DNA of 64,000 bases. It comes from DAOUAE01 sp034433795 (GTDB lineage Bacteria > Chloroflexota > UBA6077 > FW602-bin22 > DAOUAE01). Shown in pieces: positions 34,246-42,645 of this stretch; position 1 is the stretch's first letter; the number at the start of each line of letters is the position of its first letter. Location: the NCBI GenBank assembly GCA_034433795.1, contig DAOUAE010000053.1, forward strand, positions 1 to 64,000, read 5' to 3'. Under the pieces are notes generated by a model, which was given only the letters and a program-made list of their open reading frames with translations, did no database searches and was not told the DNA's origin. The position numbers were made by a program, and so were the translations under genes.

Positions 34246-35204
34246 CCCGCTGGCCATTGCTCCTGCTGGCCCTGCTCGCCCTGGTCGGAGGGATATGGCT
34301 CCTCCACCGGGCCCCCGTGGTCCCGGTGACCGCCCAGGGGCTGGCCGGTGCCCCGCCGGGACGCCTTCTCTACACCCGGCGGGGCGACCTCTGGCTCTGG
34401 CAGAACGGCAGCGCCCGCCAGATCACCGCCGGCCAGCGGTACGAGGGACCAGCCTGGTCGCCCGACGGCCAGCGGATCGCCCTCAGCGAGGTCGGTGAGA
34501 ACCACTCGGATATCGTCCTCCTCACCCCGGCCGGGCAGCGCCTGCTGCCACTCACCCGGCACTGGAGCGCCACCCGGGTCATCGACTCCAGCTGGGGACG
34601 TAAACCGGCCTGGTCGCCCGACGGCGCCCGCCTGGCCTACATCTCCGACGCCGGCTGGTACAACGCCAGCCAGCGCTTCGACATGTCGCTCTGGCTGGTC
34701 AACGCCACCGGCGGCGGTCAGCGACGGCTGCTGGCCGGGGCGCCGGGCCACGGTCTGGACTGGCCCACCTGGTCGCCCGACGGCCGCCGGCTCGCCGTCA
34801 CCGGTCTGCTCGACGACGACGTCACCCAGATCTACAGCGTCTCCCTGACCGGCGCCTGGACCCGTCTGACCCGGCATCGCCAGGGAGCCTACGACCCGGC
34901 CTGGTCGCCCGACGGCGACTTCATCGCCTATATCGCCCGCGAGAACGGCCAGCACGCTCTCTGGGTGATGAACGCCGACGGCAGCGACCCGGTGCTCCTG
35001 CTCGGGGGCGAGCCCAAACGGGCACCGACCTGGTCGCCGGACGGCCGCTACCTGGCCTTTTTGCAGCTGATGGGGAGCGGTTTCGACCTCTACGTGGTCG
35101 AAGTCCAGCGTCAGGGGACACGCCTGGTCATGGTGGGACAGCCCCGGCGGCTGACCAGCGGCCAGGATATCGATGAGACCTCGGGCCTGAGCTGGGGCCG
35201 GTGA
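34242..35204 (+). CDS. Membrane-anchored TolB-like beta-propeller protein
   Basis: The 320-residue protein has an N-terminal hydrophobic anchor (about 4-20). Five PD40/WD40-like blades follow, each with the core WSPDG (AWSPDGQRIAL, AWSPDGARLAY, TWSPDGRRLAV, AWSPDGDFIAY, TWSPDGRYLAF). Such propellers bind proteins or ligands outside the membrane. The start overlaps the carB stop as ATGA, so it is translated with the pyrimidine operon although no role in pyrimidine synthesis is known. Confidence 0.85.
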   Translation: MTRWPLLLLALLALVGGIWLLHRAPVVPVTAQGLAGAPPGRLLYTRRGDLWLWQNGSARQITAGQRYEGPAWSPDGQRIALSEVGENHSDIVLLTPAGQRLLPLTRHWSATRVIDSSWGRKPAWSPDGARLAYISDAGWYNASQRFDMSLWLVNATGGGQRRLLAGAPGHGLDWPTWSPDGRRLAVTGLLDDDVTQIYSVSLTGAWTRLTRHRQGAYDPAWSPDGDFIAYIARENGQHALWVMNADGSDPVLLLGGEPKRAPTWSPDGRYLAFLQLMGSGFDLYVVEVQRQGTRLVMVGQPRRLTSGQDIDETSGLSWGR

Positions 35205-35263
35205 TCCGCCGGCCCGGCGGAACGGGCGCCCGCCCAGAATCGCTCGGTTTCACGGAGGTGCCA

Positions 35264-36286
35264 GTGCCACGCGTCGCCGTTATCGGCTGCGGTTCCATCG
35301 CCCAGACCCATATTCCGGCCATCCAGAGCGTCCCCGCCCTCAGCCTGGCCGGCGTCTTCGACGCCGATCCGGACCGCGCCCGGCGCACGGCCGAGCGCTA
35401 CCAGGTGGCGCGGATCTTTGAGAGCTGGGCCGAGGTTCTGGCCGACCCGACGGTCGAGGTCGTCGCCCTGCTCCTGCCGCACGACCTGCACTGCGCCTAC
35501 ACCGTCGAGGCGCTGGCCGCCGGCAAGCACGTGGTGGTTGAGAAACCGATGGCCGTCAGCCTGGCCGAGGCCGACGAGATGATCGCCGCCGCCCGCCGCT
35601 ACCGCCGGGTGCTGATGCCGGTCCACAACCGTCTGTTCGACCCGGCGGTCGAAAAACTCCGCGACCTGGTCGCCAGCGGCGCCATCGGCGAGGTCTACCT
35701 CGCCCAGACCAACGGCTGGGAGCCGCCCAGCACGGTCAGCGTCCGCCCCTGGCTGGGGACCGGGCGCGGCGGCGGTGGGGTGTTTATGGCTCAGGCCGTC
35801 CACGCCGCCTATCTCCTGCGGGCCCTGGTGGGTGAGGTGGCCCGCATCGCCGCCTTCGAGGGCGGCCGCAAGGTCGTGCCCATGCAGGACGAGGACACGA
35901 TGGTGGCCACGCTGACCTTCCGGAACGGCGCGGTCGGGGTGATGACCGCCACCTTCGCCCAGGCCACCGGCCCGGGTGAGCACAGCGTCACCCTCTTCGG
36001 CACCGCCGGCTGGGCCTGCCAGCGCCTGGCCTGGGCGGGCGAGGAGCGCCGGCAGGAGCTGCTGGTCGTCTCGCCGACTCTCTTCGGCGACACGGCCATC
36101 CACGCCCTCACGGTTCCGACCGGGAACGCCTTCGCCCGCCTCTGGCAGCGCTTCGCCGAAAGCCTGCAGGCCGGCCAGGAGCCGCCGGTGACGGCTCAGG
36201 ACGGGCGGGCGGCGGTCGAGATCATCCTGGCTGGCTACCGGTCGGCCGAGACCGGCACCGTGGTATCGCTGCCGCTGGAGGGGTGA
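35264..36286 (+). CDS. Gfo/Idh/MocA family oxidoreductase
   Basis: The 340-residue NAD(P)-dependent dehydrogenase probably acts on a sugar or inositol. The N-terminal Rossmann fold has RVAVIGCGSIAQTHIPAI and VFDADPDRA. The catalytic motif EKPMAVSLAEADEMI carries the conserved EKP Lys. A C-terminal beta-sheet dimerisation domain follows. I chose GTG 35264, 5 nt after GGAGG; the frame is open further upstream without a good start. It overlaps the glycosyltransferase as GTGA. Confidence 0.88.
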   Translation: MPRVAVIGCGSIAQTHIPAIQSVPALSLAGVFDADPDRARRTAERYQVARIFESWAEVLADPTVEVVALLLPHDLHCAYTVEALAAGKHVVVEKPMAVSLAEADEMIAAARRYRRVLMPVHNRLFDPAVEKLRDLVASGAIGEVYLAQTNGWEPPSTVSVRPWLGTGRGGGGVFMAQAVHAAYLLRALVGEVARIAAFEGGRKVVPMQDEDTMVATLTFRNGAVGVMTATFAQATGPGEHSVTLFGTAGWACQRLAWAGEERRQELLVVSPTLFGDTAIHALTVPTGNAFARLWQRFAESLQAGQEPPVTAQDGRAAVEIILAGYRSAETGTVVSLPLEG

Positions 36287-37407
36287 CCCGCCCTGTCATG
36301 CACATCGGGATCGACGCCAGCCGGGCGGCCCGCCCGGTGCGGACGGGCCTGGAGGGCTACAGCTTCCACCTCATCCGGGCTCTGGTCCGTCAGCCCCGGC
36401 CGCACCGCTACACCCTGTACACTCCATCGCCGCTGCCGCCCGACCTGCTGGCCGGCCCCCACGTCGCGGTCCGGCTGCTGCCCTTCCCCCGACTCTGGAC
36501 CCACGGCCGGCTGGCCTGGGAGATGGCCCGCCGGCCGCCCGATCTCCTGTTCGTCCCGGCCCATGTCCTGCCGGTGGTCCGGCCAGCCCGGAGCGTGGTC
36601 ACGGTCCACGATCTGGGCTATCTCTACTATCCGCGAGCCCATCCACCCCTCCGCTGGCTCTATCTTTACCTGGGCACCGGCTTCAACTGTCGGGCGGCCA
36701 CGCTGCTCATCGCCGATTCGGAGAGCACCCGCCAGGATCTCATCCGGCACTACCGCGTGCCCGCCGACCGTATTCGGGTGGTGCCGCTGGGCTGCGACCC
36801 GATCTACCGCCCCCTGCCCCCGGACCAGGCCCGGGCGGTGGCCGCCCGCTACGGTCTGACCGGACCGTTCTTTCTCTTTATCGGCAGCCTCCATCCGCGC
36901 AAAAACATCGGCCTGCTCCTGCGGGCCTTCGCCCTCTTCCGGGCGACCGGCCGGCCTCACCACCTGGCCCTGGCCGGCGCCCCCGGCTACCAGGCGGGAC
37001 AGTTCCAGACGGCAGCCCGCCGCCTGGGGCTGGGCGAGAGCGTGCATTTCCTGGGCTACGTCCCGGCGGAGGACCTCCCGGCGCTGCTGAACGCGGCCGT
37101 CGCCCTGGTCTTCCCCTCGCTCTACGAGGGGTTCGGTCTTCCGGTGCTGGAGGCGATGGCCGTGGGGACGCCGGTCCTGGCCGCCCGGACGTCGTCGCTG
37201 CCCGAGGTGGTCGGGCCGGCCGGCCTGCTCCTTGACCCCCACGACCCGGCGGCCTGGGCGGAGGCGATGGCCCGGATCGCCGACGACGCCGGGCTCCACG
37301 CCGATCTCCGGGCGCGCGGGCGCGCCCGCGCCCGACAGTTCTCGTGGGAGCGTTGCGCCGCCGAGACGCTGGCCGTGCTGGAGGCGGCCGCAGCGCGCGC
37401 CGGCTGA
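36283..37407 (+). CDS. Glycosyltransferase family 4 (GT-B)
   Basis: The 374-residue enzyme should transfer a sugar from a nucleotide-sugar donor. The N-terminal IGIDASRAARPVRTGLEGYSFHL and the donor-site block SLHPRKNIGLLLRAF, FLGYVPAEDLPALLNAA and FPSLYEGFGLPVLEAMAVGTPVL with the E-x7-E pattern are typical of GT4. The start is uncertain: GTG 36283 overlaps the upstream stop, while ATG 36298 gives the more usual N-terminus. The acceptor is unknown. Confidence 0.88.
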   Translation: MTRPVMHIGIDASRAARPVRTGLEGYSFHLIRALVRQPRPHRYTLYTPSPLPPDLLAGPHVAVRLLPFPRLWTHGRLAWEMARRPPDLLFVPAHVLPVVRPARSVVTVHDLGYLYYPRAHPPLRWLYLYLGTGFNCRAATLLIADSESTRQDLIRHYRVPADRIRVVPLGCDPIYRPLPPDQARAVAARYGLTGPFFLFIGSLHPRKNIGLLLRAFALFRATGRPHHLALAGAPGYQAGQFQTAARRLGLGESVHFLGYVPAEDLPALLNAAVALVFPSLYEGFGLPVLEAMAVGTPVLAARTSSLPEVVGPAGLLLDPHDPAAWAEAMARIADDAGLHADLRARGRARARQFSWERCAAETLAVLEAAAARAG

Positions 37408-37437
37408 GCGGGCGCGCCCGCAGGCCACCCGGTCCTG

Positions 37438-37446
37438 TGCTAAAAT
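37438..37446 (+). promoter_or_regulatory. Extended -10 promoter
   Basis: TGCTAAAAT with TAAAAT at 37441-37446, about 46 nt upstream of the next gene. No -35 is recognised. Confidence 0.5.
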
Positions 37447-37491
37447 GTCTTCAGGCGGTAGGCCGCTATCCGGAGGGAGGCCCTGTGACCG

Positions 37492-38079
37492 ATGTTGCTT
37501 GAGAACATCTCGCTCCAGGACCGGGACCTGCTGGGCCGTCTCAGCCAGTACTTTGCCAGCATCGAGGCCCGGCTGCGCGAGGGCCAGGGCTGGGTGATCT
37601 TCAACGCCAACCGTCAGCGGGCCGCGCGGATCACCCAGTTCGTCAGCGACCGTCTGGCCGAGTACCGACCGTTCATCTCCTACTATCTCGTGCCCTGGCG
37701 GGACTTCGCCCTCAACGCTTACATGCTCAAGGTCGAACTGCCCACCCACGCGCCCCAGCCGGTCGGGGGGACACAGGAGCCGCCCACGCCCGAGCAGCGC
37801 GAGTACCAGATCGCCGGGCGCGTCTCCCACGATATGTTCTTCCAGATGCGCTTCTGCGACCTGCTGATCCTGAGCGATGTGCGTCCGGCCCATCCGCACG
37901 AGGTCGAGCACCTGGTGACGGTTCTGACCGAACGCTACCGCCAGCGCCGGGCGGTCTTCCTGCTGACCCCGCGGATGCCCCACGAACTGGCGGCCGATTT
38001 CATCCGGCTGCAGGGCAGTCCGGAGGCCTGGCAGACCCTCTTCGAGCAGCTCTACCAGACCAACCTGATCGCGCTCTGA
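37492..38079 (+). CDS. Unknown soluble protein
   Basis: I do not recognise this 195-residue protein. It has a helical N-terminus (LSQYFASIEARLREGQGWVIFNANRQRAARI) and a central SHDMFFQMRFCDLLILSDVRPAHPHEVEHLV that looks like an alpha/beta core. No signal peptide, membrane helix or catalytic motif is obvious. ATG 37492 lies 11-13 nt after GGAGGGAGG, a slightly long spacing. It is followed by dps after 82 nt. Confidence 0.65.
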   Translation: MLLENISLQDRDLLGRLSQYFASIEARLREGQGWVIFNANRQRAARITQFVSDRLAEYRPFISYYLVPWRDFALNAYMLKVELPTHAPQPVGGTQEPPTPEQREYQIAGRVSHDMFFQMRFCDLLILSDVRPAHPHEVEHLVTVLTERYRQRRAVFLLTPRMPHELAADFIRLQGSPEAWQTLFEQLYQTNLIAL

Positions 38080-38161
38080 CCGACGGTTGCCCACGGCACG
38101 AAATCTGCCCCGACGACGGCGGACGGCGGCGGCCGTCCAGAATCACCGCCGGAGGGGTGGC

Positions 38162-38701
38162 ATGGCCCACGTGACCGAAATCATCCGCCAGCGTCTCGGG
38201 GAGGTCGTCGAGAACCCGCTGCGCCTCGACCTGACGGCAGCGCGCCAGATCTGCGACTGGCTCAACCGGCACCTGGGCAGCGAGTACGTCCTCTACCACC
38301 AGTACAAGAAGCACCACTGGGTGGTCGCCGGGCCGGACTTCCGCGACCTGCACAAGCTCTTCGACAAGCACGCCGAGGCGGTCCGCGAGATGGCTGACGA
38401 GATCGCCGAGCGCATCACCTACCTCGGCGGCGTGCCGGTCAGCGGCCCGGCGCAGCTGGAACAGCACGCCTACGTCAAGCCGGAGCCCGAGGGCATCCTC
38501 GATCTGCGGCGGATGGTCGAGAACGATCTGGCCATCAACCAGGAGATCATCGTTCACGTCCGCCCGCACATCGGCCAGTGCGAGCAGTTGGGTGACCCCG
38601 GCACGGCTCACCAGCTGCGGGAGTGGCTGGTGGTCCACGAGAAACTGGCCCACGAACTCCAGATGCTCCTGGAGAAGGTCAGCCTGACCAAGGGCTGGTG
38701 A
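38162..38701 (+). CDS. dps: Dps family ferritin-like DNA-binding protein
   Basis: Dps forms a 12-mer that oxidises Fe2+ with peroxide and protects DNA. The 179-residue product carries the intersubunit ferroxidase motif YKKHHWVVAGPDFRDLHKLFDKHAEAVREMADEIAERITYLGG, with the conserved His and Asp/Glu ligands in the expected spacing. I chose ATG 38162 after GGAGGGG; the open frame upstream is basic and not family-like. Its 3' end overlaps the convergent anmK gene by 23 nt. Confidence 0.9.
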   Translation: MAHVTEIIRQRLGEVVENPLRLDLTAARQICDWLNRHLGSEYVLYHQYKKHHWVVAGPDFRDLHKLFDKHAEAVREMADEIAERITYLGGVPVSGPAQLEQHAYVKPEPEGILDLRRMVENDLAINQEIIVHVRPHIGQCEQLGDPGTAHQLREWLVVHEKLAHELQMLLEKVSLTKGW

Positions 38702-39896
38702 CGAAGACCCAGGTCCGGGGCTCACGCCGCCGGCGGGCGATCCGGGCCAGGAGGGCGCGGTAGTTCCGTCCCGGGACGAGCGTCCCGGCCACCACCGCCC
38801 GCCGGGCGCCGGTGCAGCCCGGCAGGGTGTTGGGCCGGCCGTGCAGGGCCTGGTAGCCCAGGACCGCGAAGGCCAGCGCCTCCTTGGCCTGATCGGGCAG
38901 GCCAAACTCGGCGTGGGTCCGGACCCGGGCCGGAGCCAGGGCCGCCCGCAGCCAGGCCACCAGCGTTGGGTTGTGGCTGCCCCCGCCGCCCAGGATGACC
39001 TCGTCGACCGGCGGCAGGAAGCGCCGATAGGCCTCGGCGATGGAGCGAACGGTCAGCATGGTGGCCGTGGCCACGATGTCCTCGACCGGGAGACCGGCGG
39101 CCAGCTCCAGGAGCCGGGCGGCGTAGTGAGCCCCGAACCGCTCCCGCCCGGTCGTCTTGGGCGGGGGCTGCTGGAAGTACGGGTCGGCCAGGAGGCGGCT
39201 CAGGATCCGTTCGTCGGGCCGTCCCCGGGCCGCCAGCCGGCCGTCCCGGTCGCAGCGGAGAGCCCCGCCGGTCAGGCGCTCGACCACGGCGTCGATGACC
39301 ATGTTGCCCGGGCCAGTGTCGAAGGCGAAGACCGCCTCCGGTCCGGCCCCCGGTGGGAGGACCGTGACGTTGGCGATCCCGCCGAGGTTCTGGATCGCCC
39401 GGCACCGCCGGCGGTCGCGGAAGAGGAGGTAGTCCACGTAGCTGACCAGCGGCGCGCCCAGGCCGCCGGCGGCGAGGTCGCGGGGCCGGAAATTGGCGAC
39501 GGTGGTGAGGCCGGTGCGCTCGGCGATGACCGCCGGCTCGCCGATCTGGAGCGTTGCGCGCGGCCAGTCGGTCGGTCCGGCCTGGTGGAAGACGGTCTGG
39601 CCGTGAGAGGCGACGAGGTCAATGGCCTCGGGCTCCAGGCCGGCGGCCCGGATGGCCGCCAGCGCGGCCTGGGCGAAGGCCTCCCCCAGGAGCACATTGA
39701 GCCGGCAGAGGTGGTCGACCGTGCCGGTGGTTGGTGAGCACGCCCGAAAGACGGCGGCGCGCAGGTCCGCCGGATAGTCCTGGTGGACGAAGGCGCGAAG
39801 GGTGAGCCGGCAGCGCCCGCCCCGTTCGGCGAACTCCACCACGGCGGCGTCGACCCCGTCGGCCGAGGTCCCGGACATGAGCCCCACGACGATCAT
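38679..39896 (-). CDS. anmK: Anhydro-N-acetylmuramic acid kinase
   Basis: AnmK opens and phosphorylates 1,6-anhydro-MurNAc to MurNAc-6-P in peptidoglycan recycling. The 405-residue product begins with the family signature VGLMSGTSADGVDAAVVEF and has DLVASHGQTVFH, QIGEPAVIAERTGLTTVANFRPRD, NLGGIANVTVLP, FDTGPGNMVIDA and the late EVILGGGGSHNP. It is convergent with dps. The recycling partner MurQ is not in the window. Confidence 0.95.
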   Translation of the reverse strand: MIVVGLMSGTSADGVDAAVVEFAERGGRCRLTLRAFVHQDYPADLRAAVFRACSPTTGTVDHLCRLNVLLGEAFAQAALAAIRAAGLEPEAIDLVASHGQTVFHQAGPTDWPRATLQIGEPAVIAERTGLTTVANFRPRDLAAGGLGAPLVSYVDYLLFRDRRRCRAIQNLGGIANVTVLPPGAGPEAVFAFDTGPGNMVIDAVVERLTGGALRCDRDGRLAARGRPDERILSRLLADPYFQQPPPKTTGRERFGAHYAARLLELAAGLPVEDIVATATMLTVRSIAEAYRRFLPPVDEVILGGGGSHNPTLVAWLRAALAPARVRTHAEFGLPDQAKEALAFAVLGYQALHGRPNTLPGCTGARRAVVAGTLVPGRNYRALLARIARRRREPRTWVFVTSPWSG

Positions 39897-39903
39897 GGGC
39901 GGT

Positions 39904-39933
39904 TCGACAGGCGTCGGGCCGGGTCGGTATAAT
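39904..39933 (+). promoter_or_regulatory. Promoter of trxA
   Basis: TATAAT at 39928-39933 with a weak -35 (TCGACA, 39904-39909) at 18 nt. It lies in the divergent gap between anmK and the thioredoxin gene. Confidence 0.55.
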
Positions 39934-39992
39934 GATGCCGAAAGGCTGCTCGCACTGCGACCGGCCCGATTTTACACCACTGGGGTGTGAGA

Positions 39993-40334
39993 ATGGCCAA
40001 CACCATCGCCGTCACCGACACGACCTTCGAGCAGGAGGTGCTGAAGGCCGAGGTCCCGGTCCTGGTCGACTTCTGGGCGACCTGGTGCGGTCCCTGCCGC
40101 ATGCTGGCGCCGATCATCGAGGAGATCGCGCGGGAGCAGGCCGGGAAACTCAAGGTCGTGAAAGTCGATGTCGACGAAAACCCGCGGATCGCGCAGCAGT
40201 ACGGCATTATGAGCATCCCGACCCTGATCCTGTTCAAGGGCGGGAAGCCGGTCGAGCGACTGGTCGGCTATATGCCCAAGGCCCAGCTGCTGCGGAGTCT
40301 CCAGCCTCATCTGGCGGCCGAGCCCAGGGCCTGA
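39993..40334 (+). CDS. trxA: Thioredoxin
   Basis: This is a 113-residue cytoplasmic disulfide reductase. The active site is WCGPC at 31-35, preceded by VLVDFWAT. The cis-proline region IMSIPTLILFKGG is present. It starts at ATG 39993 after GTGTGAG; a GTG two codons upstream is possible. It is monocistronic, between its own promoter and a likely terminator. Confidence 0.96.
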   Translation: MANTIAVTDTTFEQEVLKAEVPVLVDFWATWCGPCRMLAPIIEEIAREQAGKLKVVKVDVDENPRIAQQYGIMSIPTLILFKGGKPVERLVGYMPKAQLLRSLQPHLAAEPRA

Positions 40335-40358
40335 CTGTCCGCTCACGGTGCTCCGTCG

Positions 40359-40422
40359 GCCCGCACCGCCACCTGCCCCCGCGGCCTTCGGCCCGGGAGT
40401 GATGGGTGCGGGCGTTTGCTCT
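40359..40422 (+). terminator. Possible terminator of trxA
   Basis: A 9-bp outer stem (40359-40367 with 40405-40413) encloses a second GC-rich hairpin and is followed by GTTTGCTCT, a poor U-tract. It lies between the convergent trxA and TrkA-N genes. Confidence 0.4.
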
Positions 40423-40440
40423 CTGGCGGCCGGGCGCGCG

Positions 40441-40839
40441 TCAGATCGCCATCACCTCGCGGATCTTGTCGGCGCCGAGGATCGTCGGGCTGACCGTGTC
40501 GATGCCCAGCATATGGAAGGTCTCCTCGCGGATCGGGTCCTTGATCTGGCTGATCACCGTGGGGACCTTGAACACATGCTGAGCGATCTGCGAGGCCATC
40601 ACATTGGTGTTATCGCCGGCGGTCAGGGCGATGAAGGCGTCGGCCTGTTCGATCCCGGCCCGGCGCAGGACATCCTCATCGATCCCCACGCCGACCACCA
40701 CCGTGCCCTTGAAGTTCGGCGGGAGCCGGCGGAAGGCCTCCGGGTCGCGGTCGATGACGACGACCTCGTGCCCCTCGGCGTCGAGGAGTTCGGCCAGTTT
40801 GGCGCCGACGCGTCCGCAGCCCAGGATGATCACCCGCAT
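40441..40839 (-). CDS. TrkA-N domain (RCK) NAD-binding protein
   Basis: The 132-residue protein is a single Rossmann domain, VIILGCGRVGAKLAELLDAEGHEVVVIDRDPEAF, with DAFIALTAGDNTNVMASQIA. This is the nucleotide-sensing RCK domain of Trk/Ktr potassium systems. It lacks the C-terminal TrkA-C domain and no transport subunit is adjacent. It lies 9 nt after two ABC ATPase genes and probably shares their transcript. Confidence 0.85.
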   Translation of the reverse strand: MRVIILGCGRVGAKLAELLDAEGHEVVVIDRDPEAFRRLPPNFKGTVVVGVGIDEDVLRRAGIEQADAFIALTAGDNTNVMASQIAQHVFKVPTVISQIKDPIREETFHMLGIDTVSPTILGADKIREVMAI

Positions 40840-40848
40840 GGTCTCACC

Positions 40849-41565
40849 TCAGGTCCGCACGTCGCCCAGTTCCAGGGGCCGCTCGGCCAGCCGCAGCGTG
40901 CCATCCACCATCTGGTAGGTGCGGTCGGCGATCTCGTAGATGAGCAGGTCGTGGGTGGCGATGATCACCGTCACCTTCTCCTGGGCGACGATCCGCCGGA
41001 AGAGCCGCATGATCTGCAGACCGGTCACGCTGTCCAGTTCGCCGGTCGGCTCGTCGGCCAGGATGAGCGAGGGCCGGTTGGCCAGGGCCCGGGCGATGGC
41101 CACCCGCTGCTGCTCACCACCGGAGAGTTCGTAGGGACGGTGGTGCATCCGTTTGGCCAGGCCGACCAGCTCGAGCAGCTCAGCCGCCCGCCGCTGACGC
41201 TCCTTCCGGGGCACCCCGGCGATATGCATCGGCAGCTCCACGTTCTCAAAGGCCGAGAGAACCGGCAGGAGGGCGAACGATTGGAAGACAAACCCGATCT
41301 TGTGCCGGCGCAGTTCGGTCAGCTCCCGGTCGCTCAGGGCGTTCAGACTCTGGCCGTCGAGGTAGACCTCGCCCGAGGTCGGGCGGTCGAGCCCGCCGAT
41401 GATATTGAGAAAGGTGGTCTTGCCCGAGCCCGAGCGTCCCATCAGGCCGATCAGCACCCCCTGCTCGACCTCAAGCGAGACCCCGCGCAGAGCGTGGACC
41501 TCCTCGCTGCCCATCGGATAGACACGGGTGACGTTGACCGCGCGGACGACTGGCTGCCCACTCAT
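40849..41565 (-). CDS. ABC transporter ATPase, MacB/LolD type
   Basis: The 238-residue ATPase has Walker A GRSGSGKTT, Q-loop FVFQSFALLPVLSAFENVELPM, signature LSGGEQQRVAIARALANRP, Walker B LILADEPTGELD and the switch His in IIATHD. The sequence class is that of MacB/LolD/FtsE-like exporters, which need a FtsX-like permease. None is encoded here. The start overlaps the upstream ATPase stop as ATGA, suggesting the two ATPases form a pair. Confidence 0.9.
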   Translation of the reverse strand: MSGQPVVRAVNVTRVYPMGSEEVHALRGVSLEVEQGVLIGLMGRSGSGKTTFLNIIGGLDRPTSGEVYLDGQSLNALSDRELTELRRHKIGFVFQSFALLPVLSAFENVELPMHIAGVPRKERQRRAAELLELVGLAKRMHHRPYELSGGEQQRVAIARALANRPSLILADEPTGELDSVTGLQIMRLFRRIVAQEKVTVIIATHDLLIYEIADRTYQMVDGTLRLAERPLELGDVRT

Positions 41566-42509
41566 CGCTGCGTGCTCTCGGTGACCGGTTTGATGATGAT
41601 CTGGTTATCCACCAGCTCCAGCACGACCTTGCCTTTGATGCCGAGTTTATCGCGGAACTCCTTGGGGATCTGCAGGCGTCCGGCCGAGTCCAGCACCACG
41701 AACTCATCGTGGGTTTCGCCGACGGCGATGGTCCGGCCGTCGTAGTCCTCCAGATTGATGTCCAGCCGCCGGATCAGCTCCGAACTGGTCTTTCCGTCGC
41801 GGATCGCCACCACCCGGTCGACTTTGGCCATCACCCCGATATCGTGGGTGACGATGATGACCGTCGTGCCGTAGGTGTCGCGAATCTGCCGGAAGATCGC
41901 GAAGATCTGGTCGGCGGTGCGGGTATCGACCGAGCCGGTCGGCTCATCGGCCAGCAGCAGCGGCGGGCGGTTGGCCAGGGCGATGGCGATGGCCACCCGC
42001 TGCTGCTCACCACCGGACAGAGTGGCCAGTTTGTGGTGCAGCCGGTGGCCCAGCCCGACCGCCTCCAGCAGCTCCCTGGCCCAGGCGGTGGCCTGGGGAC
42101 CGCTCTTCCCGGCGATGAGCATCGGCAGTTCGACGTTCTCCAGCGCCGTCAGGTACGGGATGAGATTGCGGGCCGTCTGCTGCCAGACGAACCCCACCAT
42201 CTCCCGTTTGTACTTCACCAGCTGACGGTCGGAGAGTTTCAGCAGATCGATGCCGCCGACGATCACCCGGCCGGCCGACGGGCGGTCCAGGCCGCCCAGG
42301 ATGTTGAGGAGCGTGGTCTTGCCGCTCCCGCTGTTGCCGACGATGGCCATCAGTTCGCCCCGTCGGACTTCGAGGTCGAGGCCCTGGAGGGCGACCACCT
42401 CCAGTTCGGCCACTTTGTAGATCTTGACCAGGTTGTCGCAGATGATGAACGGGCCCTCAGCCTCCCGCTGCGCCACCGTGACGGCGGGAGCAGTCTCTTT
42501 GAGCGTCAT
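41562..42509 (-). CDS. ABC ATPase fused to C-terminal SpoVT/AbrB domain
   Basis: Residues 20-245 form a complete MacB/LolD-type ATPase: Walker A GNSGSGKTT (58-66), signature LSGGEQQRVAIAIALANRP, Walker B LLLADEPTGSVD, and THD. The C-terminus (about 269-308) reads EFVVLDSAGRLQIPKEFRD, then LGIKGKVVLELVDNQIIIKP, a full AbrB/MazE swapped-hairpin domain normally used for DNA binding. I chose ATG 42509 because the only upstream start overlaps the promoter. It heads a three-gene operon with the second ATPase and the TrkA-N protein. The function of the fusion is unknown. Confidence 0.9.
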   Translation of the reverse strand: MTLKETAPAVTVAQREAEGPFIICDNLVKIYKVAELEVVALQGLDLEVRRGELMAIVGNSGSGKTTLLNILGGLDRPSAGRVIVGGIDLLKLSDRQLVKYKREMVGFVWQQTARNLIPYLTALENVELPMLIAGKSGPQATAWARELLEAVGLGHRLHHKLATLSGGEQQRVAIAIALANRPPLLLADEPTGSVDTRTADQIFAIFRQIRDTYGTTVIIVTHDIGVMAKVDRVVAIRDGKTSSELIRRLDINLEDYDGRTIAVGETHDEFVVLDSAGRLQIPKEFRDKLGIKGKVVLELVDNQIIIKPVTESTQR

Positions 42510-42556
42510 GGTGCTGGGCCTGCCTCCCACGAGATCTCGCCACGCTTTTCGGTCCA

Positions 42557-42585
42557 ATTGTAGGAGGCGAGGAGCCCAGCGTCAA
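42557..42585 (-). promoter_or_regulatory. Promoter of the ABC-AbrB operon
   Basis: On the minus strand TTGACG (42580-42585), a 17-nt spacer and TACAAT (42557-42562). The start near 42550 gives about a 40-nt leader before ATG 42509. Confidence 0.7.
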
Positions 42586-42645
42586 GCAATTGCGCCCGTG
42601 GAAGGCGCTTTTGACAAATTCCTGACGATCCCGCCCGCGGGCTGG

